7,191 nt of DNA from an uncultured Kiloniellales bacterium (GCA_937974415.1 CALJXB010000106.1:1-7191), one strand, 5' to 3'. Counted from the first letter of the stretch, positions 1-6,731 are shown. Made by a program: numbers and translations. The notes: generated by a model not told the origin, from the sequence alone.

Positions 1-320
1 CGTTGCGTGCCCAGTGTGGAACACAAAACCAGGCATAAGCCAAACCGGCCTATTACCTTTAGCCTATCACAGTATCTTCTAGTAGTTGGCGGCTCTTTGT
101 CAAATATGGAGGAACTCTTGTTAACAATTCGCTGCCTTGACCGACAGCGGTCAACAAACCTGGCCAACAGTATCGAAATTGAACCAGACAGTTTCTCAAT
201 ACCCCCGACAATAAACGTGTGAAGTAATAGCGAGCCGTCGGCCAACCAGTCCCGATTCCACAAAATAGTGACTGATTTCAGCGGGTTTACGCCGATTCTC
301 TCCCGTGCCTGAAAATAAGT
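1..320. other. AT-richer stretch without a convincing gene
   Basis: GC content of bases 1-300 is 144/300 (48%), against roughly 70% in the neighbouring genes. A plus-strand frame is open from the window edge to a stop at 220-222 (71 codons from the GTG at 7). It could be the tail of a gene entering from the left, but it shows no recognisable motif and its codon use is unlike that of the genes here. Small inverted repeats lie at 118-127 and 137-154. The low GC could mark ordinary intergenic DNA, acquired DNA or a decayed gene. Confidence 0.45.
118..154. repeat. Two adjacent inverted repeats, possible operator
   Basis: TTGTTAACAA (118-127) is a perfect 10-bp palindrome. Ten bases on, TTGACCG (137-143) and CGGTCAA (148-154) form a perfect inverted repeat with a 4-base spacer. 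Paired dyads like these often serve as protein-binding sites, but no adjacent gene supports that here. Confidence 0.3.
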
Positions 321-341
321 GGCAATGGCTGGCTTTGTCAA
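312..341 (-). promoter_or_regulatory. Possible leftward promoter downstream of the operon
   Basis: On the minus strand a perfect TTGACA (341-336) is followed after 18 bases by TATTTT (317-312), a moderate -10 match. It would fire leftward through the AT-richer stretch and out of the window. No minus-strand reading frame in 1-311 is evident, so the target would be a gene beyond the left edge or a non-coding RNA. It may also be chance. Confidence 0.25.
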
Positions 342-411
342 TCGACCGCCGGCGCTCGACATTCAGACTACATGGACATTGTGGCAAAAATGTCACCGCC
401 ATCCGGCCGCC

Positions 412-432
412 GCCGCATCCCGCTCGTGCGGC
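412..432. repeat. GC-rich inverted repeat
   Basis: GCCGCA (412-417) and TGCGGC (427-432) pair around a 9-base loop. It lies downstream of the operon end and has no T-run on either side. Function not evident. Confidence 0.3.
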
Positions 433-509
433 GCGGGTCCCGAGGGCCGGGTGCCGGAGGGGCCAGACAAGCCGCCGTTCCTGACGTCCGACTATCACGA
501 AAGGCTTAT

Positions 510-569
510 GGAGCGGGGGACTCGGCCGAGGAACGCGGCACCCTCTTCGCGGGTTCGAACCCGCGCTCC
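510..569. repeat. Palindrome cluster just after the operon, possible transcript end
   Basis: The 18-bp perfect palindrome CGCGGGTTCGAACCCGCG lies at 548-565. A second perfect palindrome, CTCGGCCGAG, lies at 521-530, and GGAGCG (510-515) is complementary to CGCTCC (564-569), enclosing both. It begins 10 bases beyond the stop of paralogue C. No U-run follows in the direction of transcription, so it is at best a stabilising 3' structure or a factor-dependent end. It resembles a tRNA T-arm but is not one. Confidence 0.5.
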
Positions 570-579
570 GAGGCCCTCC

Positions 580-2421
580 TCACTGGCCCGGCGACACCGG
601 CCGGTAAATGCGAAAGTCCCCGCCTGCCGCCCCGCCCAGCTCCACCGGCTCGAGCCACGGGGGAAAGACGCCGCGCCGCAGTTGGGTGTCCAGCATACCG
701 GGATCGGCGCTTAACCCGCCGTAGGTCGAGGAATGAACGCAGGTGACCAGGAGATCGATCCCCCGTTCCGTCACCAAGTCCCGCGCGACGTCCCAATCGG
801 TCGCGGTATAGATGGCATAGGAGTCCAGTTGGCCCCGGTAATTGCGCGCATAAAGCGTCGCGATGACCGCGTGGGGCGTGTCGTAGAGGAGGCGCGGCCC
901 GTGATTTGGCGTCCACAGCACCGCCAGTGGCGCCTCCGCCAGCCGCTCCGGCCGGTTCAGCTCCTCGATCAACTGGGTCAGCGAGCAGCCGCCCGGCCCG
1001 GCCGCCAGCGAGGGCTGCGCCGTGGCGCGCTGCAAGAGTAGGCCTGCCGCCGCCATGGGCCCGAACAAAACCGCCACCACCAGGCCGAGATAGAGGAACC
1101 GGCGCGGTGCGTCCCGCGCCGCGGACATGCGCTCGAACAGCAGGCCTGCCAGGTCGGCCAGCACCAGAGCCAGAAGCACCGCGGCATAGGGCGAGAAGCG
1201 GCGCATGACGATGGTCAGCGGAATGTAGGCCAGCAACCCCAAAGCGACCAACAGCCAGCCGTCCCAAAGCGCCGCCCCCCGTCGGCGCAGGACCTTGGCG
1301 CAAAGATAGGGCAGTGCCAGGAGGGCCGGCCCGAGATGCAGCAGCAGGCTCCCGAAGCTCGCCGGATCTCTCGGCACAAGCGGCTGAAATTCCTTGGTGA
1401 TCTCAGTCGAAATCGGCCAGACCTCGGAGCTGTAGTCGACGAAGGGCCCGAGGAAGAACTTGGGGTAGACAGCGAGCATCGCGGCCCCCGCGGCGACGGC
1501 CCCAAGGACAGCGATAGCCGAGCGCCTGACCGGCGTGGCCGCCGCCGGGCGGCTCTCTGCGAAAGACGCCGCGGCCCAGAACAGGACCGCCAAGACAGCC
1601 ACCAGCAGGTGGACCGCCGAAATCCGGTCGTGCACTTCAGCCAACCAGGCCGCCGGCACGCGTTCGCTCGCCACGGCCAGCAAGACCACCAGCGCCAGCC
1701 CGGCCGCGTGCCAAAGGTTGGTGCGGGCCCGGCCCCCGCCGGCGCGGATCCAGACCAGGGTGAGGGCGGCGAAAATGGCGGCCAGAAACACCAGAAACTC
1801 GAGGCTGAGCCACAGGCCGAGACCGGCGGCGGCGCCGGCCAGGAAGCACCCGCGTGGGCCGAGCGGCCGGGCCATCATGCGCACCGTGCCCCCGAGTGCC
1901 AGAACGAAGACCAGGATAATCAGCATGTGATGGTCGGTGCGCCCGAAGATCCCGTAAAGCCAGATCGGGATCTGAACCAACAGGGCGAGCACGACCAGAA
2001 GACGCCGGGACGGCGCGACCAGTGGCGCCGCCGCCCAGACCAGGGCCAAGGCCGCCGCCATGTGGAGCAGCGGCGCGGTCACCGATCCCCACCAGAACAG
2101 CGCCCGCTCAAAGCCCAGGAGCGGCTTCAGCGCCAGGGCGCCGGAAAGCAACAGAACATCGGCCGGCCGCGTCCAGTTCTGGGACTCGCCGTATGGCCAG
2201 TTGCTGCGCGGCAACGTCATGTCGGTCCAGACGCCCGTCTCGTAGAGATGGGAGACCCGCAGCAACCGCATATAGCTGTCGCCGCCGGGCAGGTGCCCGT
2301 CCAGCACGGGGGTCATGCCGCTGAACAGGAAGAAGAGATGGAGCAGCAGAACGAGGGCCAGGGCGGCGCCGTAAACCAGCGGCCCCGGCGGCGCCTCTGC
2401 GGGCCTTGCCTCAAAGGTCAT
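580..2421 (-). CDS. STT3/PglB-like polytopic membrane glycosyltransferase (paralogue C, last of three)
   Basis: Third paralogue, 613 aa. First helix about 17-36, then the loop motif G-G-D-S-Y with D48, a conserved S-N-W-P-Y-G-E and Q-N-W-T-R-P loop (73-86), G-R-T-D-H-H-M with D163-H164-H165, a conserved H-D-R-I-S stretch (264-268), K-E-F-Q-P-L with E344, M-R-R-F at 406-409, and T-P-N-H-G-P at 504-509 opening a soluble C-terminal region of about 110 residues. Hydrophobic segments alternate with short loops along the first 460 residues. The order of motifs matches STT3-type oligosaccharyltransferases, but W-W-D-Y-G is absent. It is closest to paralogue A. The start at 2421 is well supported by GGAGGAG at 2427-2433, five bases upstream. 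The stop at 580 is followed by GC-rich palindromes and no further gene in the operon. Alternatives are another GT-C transferase class or a polysaccharide ligase. Substrate cannot be told from sequence. Confidence 0.8.
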   Translation of the reverse strand: MTFEARPAEAPPGPLVYGAALALVLLLHLFFLFSGMTPVLDGHLPGGDSYMRLLRVSHLYETGVWTDMTLPRSNWPYGESQNWTRPADVLLLSGALALKPLLGFERALFWWGSVTAPLLHMAAALALVWAAAPLVAPSRRLLVVLALLVQIPIWLYGIFGRTDHHMLIILVFVLALGGTVRMMARPLGPRGCFLAGAAAGLGLWLSLEFLVFLAAIFAALTLVWIRAGGGRARTNLWHAAGLALVVLLAVASERVPAAWLAEVHDRISAVHLLVAVLAVLFWAAASFAESRPAAATPVRRSAIAVLGAVAAGAAMLAVYPKFFLGPFVDYSSEVWPISTEITKEFQPLVPRDPASFGSLLLHLGPALLALPYLCAKVLRRRGAALWDGWLLVALGLLAYIPLTIVMRRFSPYAAVLLALVLADLAGLLFERMSAARDAPRRFLYLGLVVAVLFGPMAAAGLLLQRATAQPSLAAGPGGCSLTQLIEELNRPERLAEAPLAVLWTPNHGPRLLYDTPHAVIATLYARNYRGQLDSYAIYTATDWDVARDLVTERGIDLLVTCVHSSTYGGLSADPGMLDTQLRRGVFPPWLEPVELGGAAGGDFRIYRPVSPGQ

Positions 2422-2457
2422 CGCCGCTCCTCCGCAGGGGGTGCGGCCAGCCGCGCC

Positions 2458-2481
2458 GGCCCGTTGCCCGGCCCGTTGCCC
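2458..2481. repeat. Perfect 12-bp tandem duplication between paralogues B and C
   Basis: GGCCCGTTGCCC occurs twice back to back (2458-2469 and 2470-2481), inside the 81-bp B-C gap and just after the stop of B. It looks like a local slippage duplication. It does not touch the ribosome binding site of C at 2427-2433. Confidence 0.75.
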
Positions 2482-2502
2482 GTCCCGCCAAGGCGGTTGC
2501 GT

Positions 2503-4371
2503 TCAGCCGCCCGAGCGGACGCGAAAGATGCCGATTTCACGGCTTGCCTCGTCACTGATCGCCACCGGCGACAGCCAAGCTGGCACCTCGCCGCGGCGCA
2601 ACCGGCTGTCCAGCGTATCCTCCGACTGGCTCAGGCCGCCGTACATGGGCCGGTTGACGCAGGTCACGATGAGGTCGATCCGGCGCTCCTCGACCATCCG
2701 GCGCGCCGCCTCGAGATCGGTCGCCTTATAGATGTGAAACGCGTCCAGTTGGCCGTCCGGGTTCCGCGGATAGGGCGTTGTGATCACCCGGTGGGGCGTG
2801 TCGTACATCAGTCGCGGCCCGAAGTTGATCATGGCGAGCACCGTCAGCGGCGCGGCGCCCAGGCCGTCCGGCCGGTTGAGCTCCGCTATGAGAGGCTCGA
2901 TCCGGCACGAGCGCGAGCCTTGGGCCTGGGCGGCGATCCGGGCTTGGCCAGCGGAGAGGAGGAACCCGCCCACGGCGACCGGCGCGAACACGATCACCGG
3001 CACTGCCACGGCCAGGACCAGCATGCGGCGCATGACGCTCTCGTCGCGCACCCGTGCGAGCAAGCTGGCCAGCAAATCGGCGATGACGATCGCCATCAAA
3101 ATGGCGGGAAACGCTGTGAAGCGCCGCATCGCCACCGCCAGGGGAATGTAGGCCAGCAGCCCGAGGGCGATCACCAGCCAGAAGCGCCAGACTTCGTCGT
3201 CGCGCTTCTGCCAGAGGCGAAGCAGAACACAAGGGACCGCGAAGAGCGCCGAGCCGAGGTAGATCAGCAGCCAGCCGGAGTCCCTCAGATTGGTCGGCAG
3301 CAAGGGCTGGGTCTCGTTCACGGCGTCGAGGAAAATCACCTTCAGGCCCGGATCGAAATCGACCTCCGGCCCGGCGAAGAACTTGGGAAACACCAGCAGC
3401 ATGACGCCGCCCGCCGCGGCGGCTCCGAGGCCGCATAGCAGGAGCCGTTGCGGCGCCGTCTGGCCGGCCCGGCCAGCCCGCGTCAGGGCCGTCAGGCCTC
3501 CCCAAAACCCGACCGCCAAGAGCCCGACCAGGAGATGGACGACCGAGATCCGGTCGTGCTCCTCGACCCACCAGTCGGCGGGCGGGCGCTCGACCAGCAC
3601 CGCAAGGGCGACCACGGCAGTCAGCCCCAAGGCGTGGGCGAGGTTGCGGCTCGTCAGCGCACCACCCGTGCGGATCCACGACAGGCTGAGGGCGGCGAAG
3701 AGCACGGCCACCACCATGAGGAACTCGACACTGAGCCACAGCCCGAAACCGGCTGCCGCTCCGGCTGCCACAGCAACGGCGGGGCGCGCGGGGCCAAGGA
3801 GGATCCGCCAGGTACCGCCCAGCGCGGCCGCGAAGACCAGGAAGATCAGCATGTGATGGTCGGTGCGCCCGACCAGGCCGTGGGGCCAAATGGCGATCTG
3901 CGAGATCAGGGCGAGGACCAGAAGAAAACGCCGCTCCTGGTCGAAGACCGGCGCCACCGCCCAGACCAGGGCCATGACCATGGCGACATGAAGCAGCGGG
4001 CCGACGCAGATGCCCCACAGGAAGAGCGCCCGATCGAAACCGAAGATCGGCTCCAGCGCCAGGGCGCCGGCCAGATAGACGAGATCGGCCGGCCGGGTCC
4101 AATGGAGGATTTCGCCATAGGGGGCGTTGCTGCGCGGGATGAGGTGGTCGAACCAGTCGCCGGTCTCGTAGAGCCGGGTCACCCGCAGCAGCCGCGTATA
4201 GCTGTCGGTCCCGCGCAATTCGCCGTTCAGGACCGCGGCCCCCGAGGCCATCTCGATCACGACGTTGGTCATGACGAAGAGGCCGACGACCGCCAGCCAG
4301 AAAAGTATACCGAGGCGCAGGCCCGACATCTCGGGTTCGATCCGCTCCCTGCTCATGTCCAGAGATATCAT
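2503..4371 (-). CDS. STT3/PglB-like polytopic membrane glycosyltransferase (paralogue B, divergent middle copy)
   Basis: Second of the three paralogues, 622 aa, with about a dozen hydrophobic segments. Motifs seen: G-T-D-S-Y with D56, G-R-T-D-H-H-M with D171-H172-H173, N-E-T-Q-P-L with E353, M-R-R-F at 415-418, and M-I-N-F-G-P at 514-519 where STT3 proteins would have W-W-D-Y-G. The likely catalytic acids are therefore kept. It departs from A and C at places where those two agree: I-P-R-S-N-A-P-Y-G instead of L-P-R-S-N-W-P-Y-G, L-H-W-T-R-P instead of Q-N-W-T-R-P, L-W-G-I-C-V-G-P instead of W-W-G-S-x-T-A-P, and E-T-Q-P-L instead of E-F-Q-P-L. The start at 4371 has a GGAGG 8 bases upstream (4380-4384). 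A second in-frame ATG five codons later has no better site. It lies 27 bp after A and 81 bp before C, consistent with co-transcription. A different glycan or acceptor from A and C is an inference. Confidence 0.8.
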   Translation of the reverse strand: MISLDMSRERIEPEMSGLRLGILFWLAVVGLFVMTNVVIEMASGAAVLNGELRGTDSYTRLLRVTRLYETGDWFDHLIPRSNAPYGEILHWTRPADLVYLAGALALEPIFGFDRALFLWGICVGPLLHVAMVMALVWAVAPVFDQERRFLLVLALISQIAIWPHGLVGRTDHHMLIFLVFAAALGGTWRILLGPARPAVAVAAGAAAGFGLWLSVEFLMVVAVLFAALSLSWIRTGGALTSRNLAHALGLTAVVALAVLVERPPADWWVEEHDRISVVHLLVGLLAVGFWGGLTALTRAGRAGQTAPQRLLLCGLGAAAAGGVMLLVFPKFFAGPEVDFDPGLKVIFLDAVNETQPLLPTNLRDSGWLLIYLGSALFAVPCVLLRLWQKRDDEVWRFWLVIALGLLAYIPLAVAMRRFTAFPAILMAIVIADLLASLLARVRDESVMRRMLVLAVAVPVIVFAPVAVGGFLLSAGQARIAAQAQGSRSCRIEPLIAELNRPDGLGAAPLTVLAMINFGPRLMYDTPHRVITTPYPRNPDGQLDAFHIYKATDLEAARRMVEERRIDLIVTCVNRPMYGGLSQSEDTLDSRLRRGEVPAWLSPVAISDEASREIGIFRVRSGG

Positions 4372-4398
4372 CCGATCTGCCTCCAGGCGGCGCCAGAC

Positions 4399-6282
4399 CT
4401 ATGATTGCGTAGCATCGCCACGGCCTTCCTCCGCCTTGCGCTCGACTCGGTATATTCGATAAAGCCTGCCGGCGGCCTCGCTGAGCTCCAGGGGCCGCAG
4501 CCATTCGGGCGCCGCGCCGCGCCTGAGCCGGCTGCCGAGCGTATCCAGGCTATCGTCCGGCGGACTGTAGGTCGGCTTTCCGATGCATGCCACGATCAGG
4601 TCGACGCCGCGCTTTTCGATCACGTGTCGCGCCTGCGCCATATCGCTGGCTGTGTAGATCGCGTAGGCGTCCAGCTGGCCGGCGGTGTTTCTGGCATAGA
4701 GGGTCGTCACCACCGCATGCGGGGTGAGATAGAGGACCATGGGCCCGAAATTCGGCGTGGTGAGGACCACCTGCTGGCCCGGCCCAACAGTTTCCGGCCG
4801 ATTGAGCTCGTCGATCATCACGTCGAGCGGGCACGGCAGGGTCCCGGCCCGGGCTGGAGGCGCCACGAACAGCTGGCCCAAGTAGCCGCCCACGATCACG
4901 TGACCAAATACCGCCAAGCCGATGAGCCCCGCCGCCAGCAAGCGACCGACAGCATTCGGGGCCGCGCTCATACGGTCGAGGAGGCGGGCGATCAGGTCGG
5001 CCATCACTACGGCCAGCAGGATAGCCGCTAAGGGCGAAAACCGCCGCATGATGAGCGTCAGGGGCAGATAGACCGCGAGCCCCAGGAGGACCAGGAGCCA
5101 GAGATCCCTCAGGTTCGCGCCGCGCGACCGCCACGTGCAGTATCCAAGATAGGGAAGCGCGATCAGCGCGGGCCCGATATGCAAGAACAAGGCGTCGAGG
5201 TCCGCCAAGCTGGCCGGCATCAAGGGCTGGAACTCCGCCGTGATATCCGTGGAGATGGCCCAGAGTTCCTCACTGAATTCGACGAAGGGGCCAGCGAAGA
5301 AGCCCGGATAGACGAGCAGCATGACGCCGCCCGCGCCGGCCGCCCCCAAGGCGGCGACGATGGCGCGCTGGCCGACAGCGCCGCCCAGGCCGCGGGCCTC
5401 GAGCCGCGCGGCCGCCGCCCAGAATGCACAAGCCAGCCCGGCCATGAGGAGATGCACAACGGAAATGCGGTCATACTCTTCCGAGAGCCAGGCGCCCGGC
5501 GGACGCTCGGTCACCAGCGCGACGGCAACCAGCGCTGCCAGCCCGAGCCCGTGCCACAGGAAACGACGGGCGAGACCCTCGCCCACGGCCAGCCACCGGA
5601 TGGTGAAGGCGGCAAAGATGATGGCCAGGACCACGAGGAATTCGACCGTCAGCCAGAGCCCGAAACCGGCCAGAACGCCCGCCATCAGGTCGCGGCGCGG
5701 CCGGGCCGGACCCACCAGGACCCTGAGCGCCCCGCCCAAGGCCAACGCGAAGGTCAGCATAATCAGCATATGATGGTCGGTACGGCCCAAAACGCCGTGC
5801 CGCCAGACCGGAATTTGCACCAGGAAGAGCAGCACGACCAACAACTGGCGCGAGCGGTCCAGGCGCGGTGCCACCATCCAGGCCAAGGCCAAGGCCGTCG
5901 CGATGTGCAGCAGGGGCGCCGTGGCGGAGCCCCACCAATAGAGCGCTTGGCGAAACCCGAGGAAGGGCTCGAGCAGGACCGCGCCCGACAGCATCAGCAC
6001 GTCAACGGGACGGGTCCAATTCTGAACCTCGCCGTAGGGCCAGTTGCTCCGCGGCAGGGTGATGTCGAACCAGTCGCCGGTCGCGTAGAGGTGCTCGACC
6101 CGGACGAGGCGCATATAGCTGTCCTGCCCCGGCAGGAAACCATCCAGCACCGCGGCATGGCCGAACCATAAAAAAAGCATATGAGTCAGAGGGATAATGG
6201 CGAGCGCCAGGATGAACAGCCCGCAGCTCGGCTGGGCATCGTCGGCTTTGCGGGTACCGCCCATGGTCCTTTGGTCCGTCAT
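4399..6282 (-). CDS. STT3/PglB-like polytopic membrane glycosyltransferase (paralogue A, first of three)
   Basis: Predicted GT-C type inner-membrane transferase related to the STT3/PglB/AglB catalytic subunit, which moves a lipid-linked glycan to an acceptor on the periplasmic side. Seen (numbering from the start chosen here, 627 aa): a short polar N-terminus, then a first helix near 22-42; D54 in G-Q-D-S-Y, matching the first acidic loop motif; G-R-T-D-H-H-M with D169-H170-H171, matching the second acidic motif; E350 in A-E-F-Q-P-L, matching the family's flexible-loop glutamate; M-R-R-F at 412-415; about a dozen hydrophobic segments; and a soluble C-terminal part of about 140 residues beginning near T-P-N-F-G-P (509-514). 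W-W-D-Y-G is missing. The frame stays open to an ATG at 6339, but the ATG at 6282 was chosen. It has GGAG 9 bases upstream (6292-6295) and gives an N-terminus of the same length as its paralogues. First gene of the array, 27 bp ahead of B. Membrane-protein and family-level calls are fairly firm; substrate is unknown. Confidence 0.8.
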   Translation of the reverse strand: MTDQRTMGGTRKADDAQPSCGLFILALAIIPLTHMLFLWFGHAAVLDGFLPGQDSYMRLVRVEHLYATGDWFDITLPRSNWPYGEVQNWTRPVDVLMLSGAVLLEPFLGFRQALYWWGSATAPLLHIATALALAWMVAPRLDRSRQLLVVLLFLVQIPVWRHGVLGRTDHHMLIMLTFALALGGALRVLVGPARPRRDLMAGVLAGFGLWLTVEFLVVLAIIFAAFTIRWLAVGEGLARRFLWHGLGLAALVAVALVTERPPGAWLSEEYDRISVVHLLMAGLACAFWAAAARLEARGLGGAVGQRAIVAALGAAGAGGVMLLVYPGFFAGPFVEFSEELWAISTDITAEFQPLMPASLADLDALFLHIGPALIALPYLGYCTWRSRGANLRDLWLLVLLGLAVYLPLTLIMRRFSPLAAILLAVVMADLIARLLDRMSAAPNAVGRLLAAGLIGLAVFGHVIVGGYLGQLFVAPPARAGTLPCPLDVMIDELNRPETVGPGQQVVLTTPNFGPMVLYLTPHAVVTTLYARNTAGQLDAYAIYTASDMAQARHVIEKRGVDLIVACIGKPTYSPPDDSLDTLGSRLRRGAAPEWLRPLELSEAAGRLYRIYRVERKAEEGRGDATQS

Positions 6283-6291
6283 CCTGCGCGG

Positions 6292-6295
6292 CTCC
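6292..6295 (-). promoter_or_regulatory. Ribosome binding site deciding the start of paralogue A
   Basis: GGAG on the minus strand, nine bases before the ATG at 6282. The longer in-frame starts at 6339 and 6318 lack a comparable purine-rich site. The extra residues they would add are Arg-rich and have no counterpart in the paralogues. Confidence 0.5.
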
Positions 6296-6498
6296 GGGCA
6301 GCGGTCTCGGGATCGCATCCAAGTACGGTAGGCAAGCATGGGGCGCCGTCCGCCTCGGCTGCCACTGCGACTTGCCCACAGCCTGAATAAGCCCCACAGG
6401 GTTTACGAGAGGTTAAGAGTAAAGGCTCCTGATTTTGAACCATTTGCCGGGCGCGACTCGGGGGCATTGGGCGATCGGGCGGGCGCGTCGGCGTTTCA

Positions 6499-6550
6499 GC
6501 CCGGCGCCACGACCGCGACACCCCAAAACAGAAAATCCGCTCCGCCGGGC
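6499..6550. repeat. GC-rich inverted repeat in the intergenic region
   Basis: GCCCGGCG (6499-6506) is repeated in inverse form as CGCCGGGC (6543-6550) with a 36-base loop. The arms are perfect, but no T-run follows on either side. In such GC-rich DNA an 8-base repeat could be chance. Confidence 0.35.
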
Positions 6551-6571
6551 TTCGTTCCCCCGCTCCCAGAA

Positions 6572-6595
6572 AGACAAAAACGGCGGGAATCCGCC
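6572..6595 (-). terminator. Possible intrinsic terminator in the leader of the three-gene operon
   Basis: On the minus strand GGCGG-ATTC-CCGCC (6595-6582) forms a short all-GC hairpin, followed after one base by TTTTT (6580-6576) and a further T-rich stretch. No gene precedes it in this direction. If it works, it would end a short leader RNA started near the LysR promoter, or sit in the 5' leader of the operon. The stem is only five base pairs, so it may be accidental. Confidence 0.35.
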
Positions 6596-6678
6596 CCGGC
6601 AAAGAGTTTGACCCATACATGAGAAAGCTATTGTTCCGACTCGGCAAAGGCTGATAAGAGTATGAAGTTATTCGTTCT

Positions 6679-6731
6679 GCATAAGCGCGAGGCCCCTGTC
6701 AGAACTCCGACAGAAATCCGAGGGGTTATGC
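6679..6731. promoter_or_regulatory. Nested dyad upstream of the LysR gene, candidate operator
   Basis: CTGTC (6696-6700) and GACAG (6709-6713) form an inverted repeat with an 8-base spacer. Outside them, GCATAA (6679-6684) and TTATGC (6726-6731) form a second inverted repeat with almost the same centre (6705). The element ends 7 bases before the LysR start, where LysR proteins commonly bind for autoregulation and control of a divergent operon. It does not match the classic T-N11-A form around that centre, so the operator call is tentative. Confidence 0.4.

Noticed and set aside
7..222. 71-codon plus-strand frame in the AT-richer left end
   Set aside because: No recognisable motif, codon use unlike the other genes and no clear start signal; noted only as a possible tail of a gene entering from the left.
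510..569. tRNA-like segment: matching ends GGAGCG/CGCTCC and a GGTTCGAACC T-arm look-alike
   Set aside because: Only 60 bases, no anticodon arm, and a fully palindromic T-arm with a 6-base loop instead of 7; the CCA-side bases do not fit either.
1336..3438. 700-codon open frame on the plus strand across paralogues C and B
   Set aside because: It lies antisense to two well-supported genes, has a Gln/Arg/His/Pro-rich composition with no domain, and similar antisense frames occur opposite A and B. This is expected from GC-rich codon bias.
5179..6171. 330-codon open frame on the plus strand opposite paralogue A
   Set aside because: Antisense shadow of the same kind, with low-complexity Gln/Arg/Gly/Pro composition and no ribosome binding site supporting it.
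6608..6634. TTGACC with TATTGT as a promoter for the LysR gene
   Set aside because: The spacer is only 15 bases and the -10 match is weak; it was not called.
6279..6647. 122-codon minus-strand frame whose stop overlaps the ATG of paralogue A (ATGA)
   Set aside because: TTG start, biased Arg/Pro/Ser composition, no recognisable domain, and it crosses the terminator-like hairpin and inverted repeats. The overlap is suggestive of coupling but not enough to call a gene.
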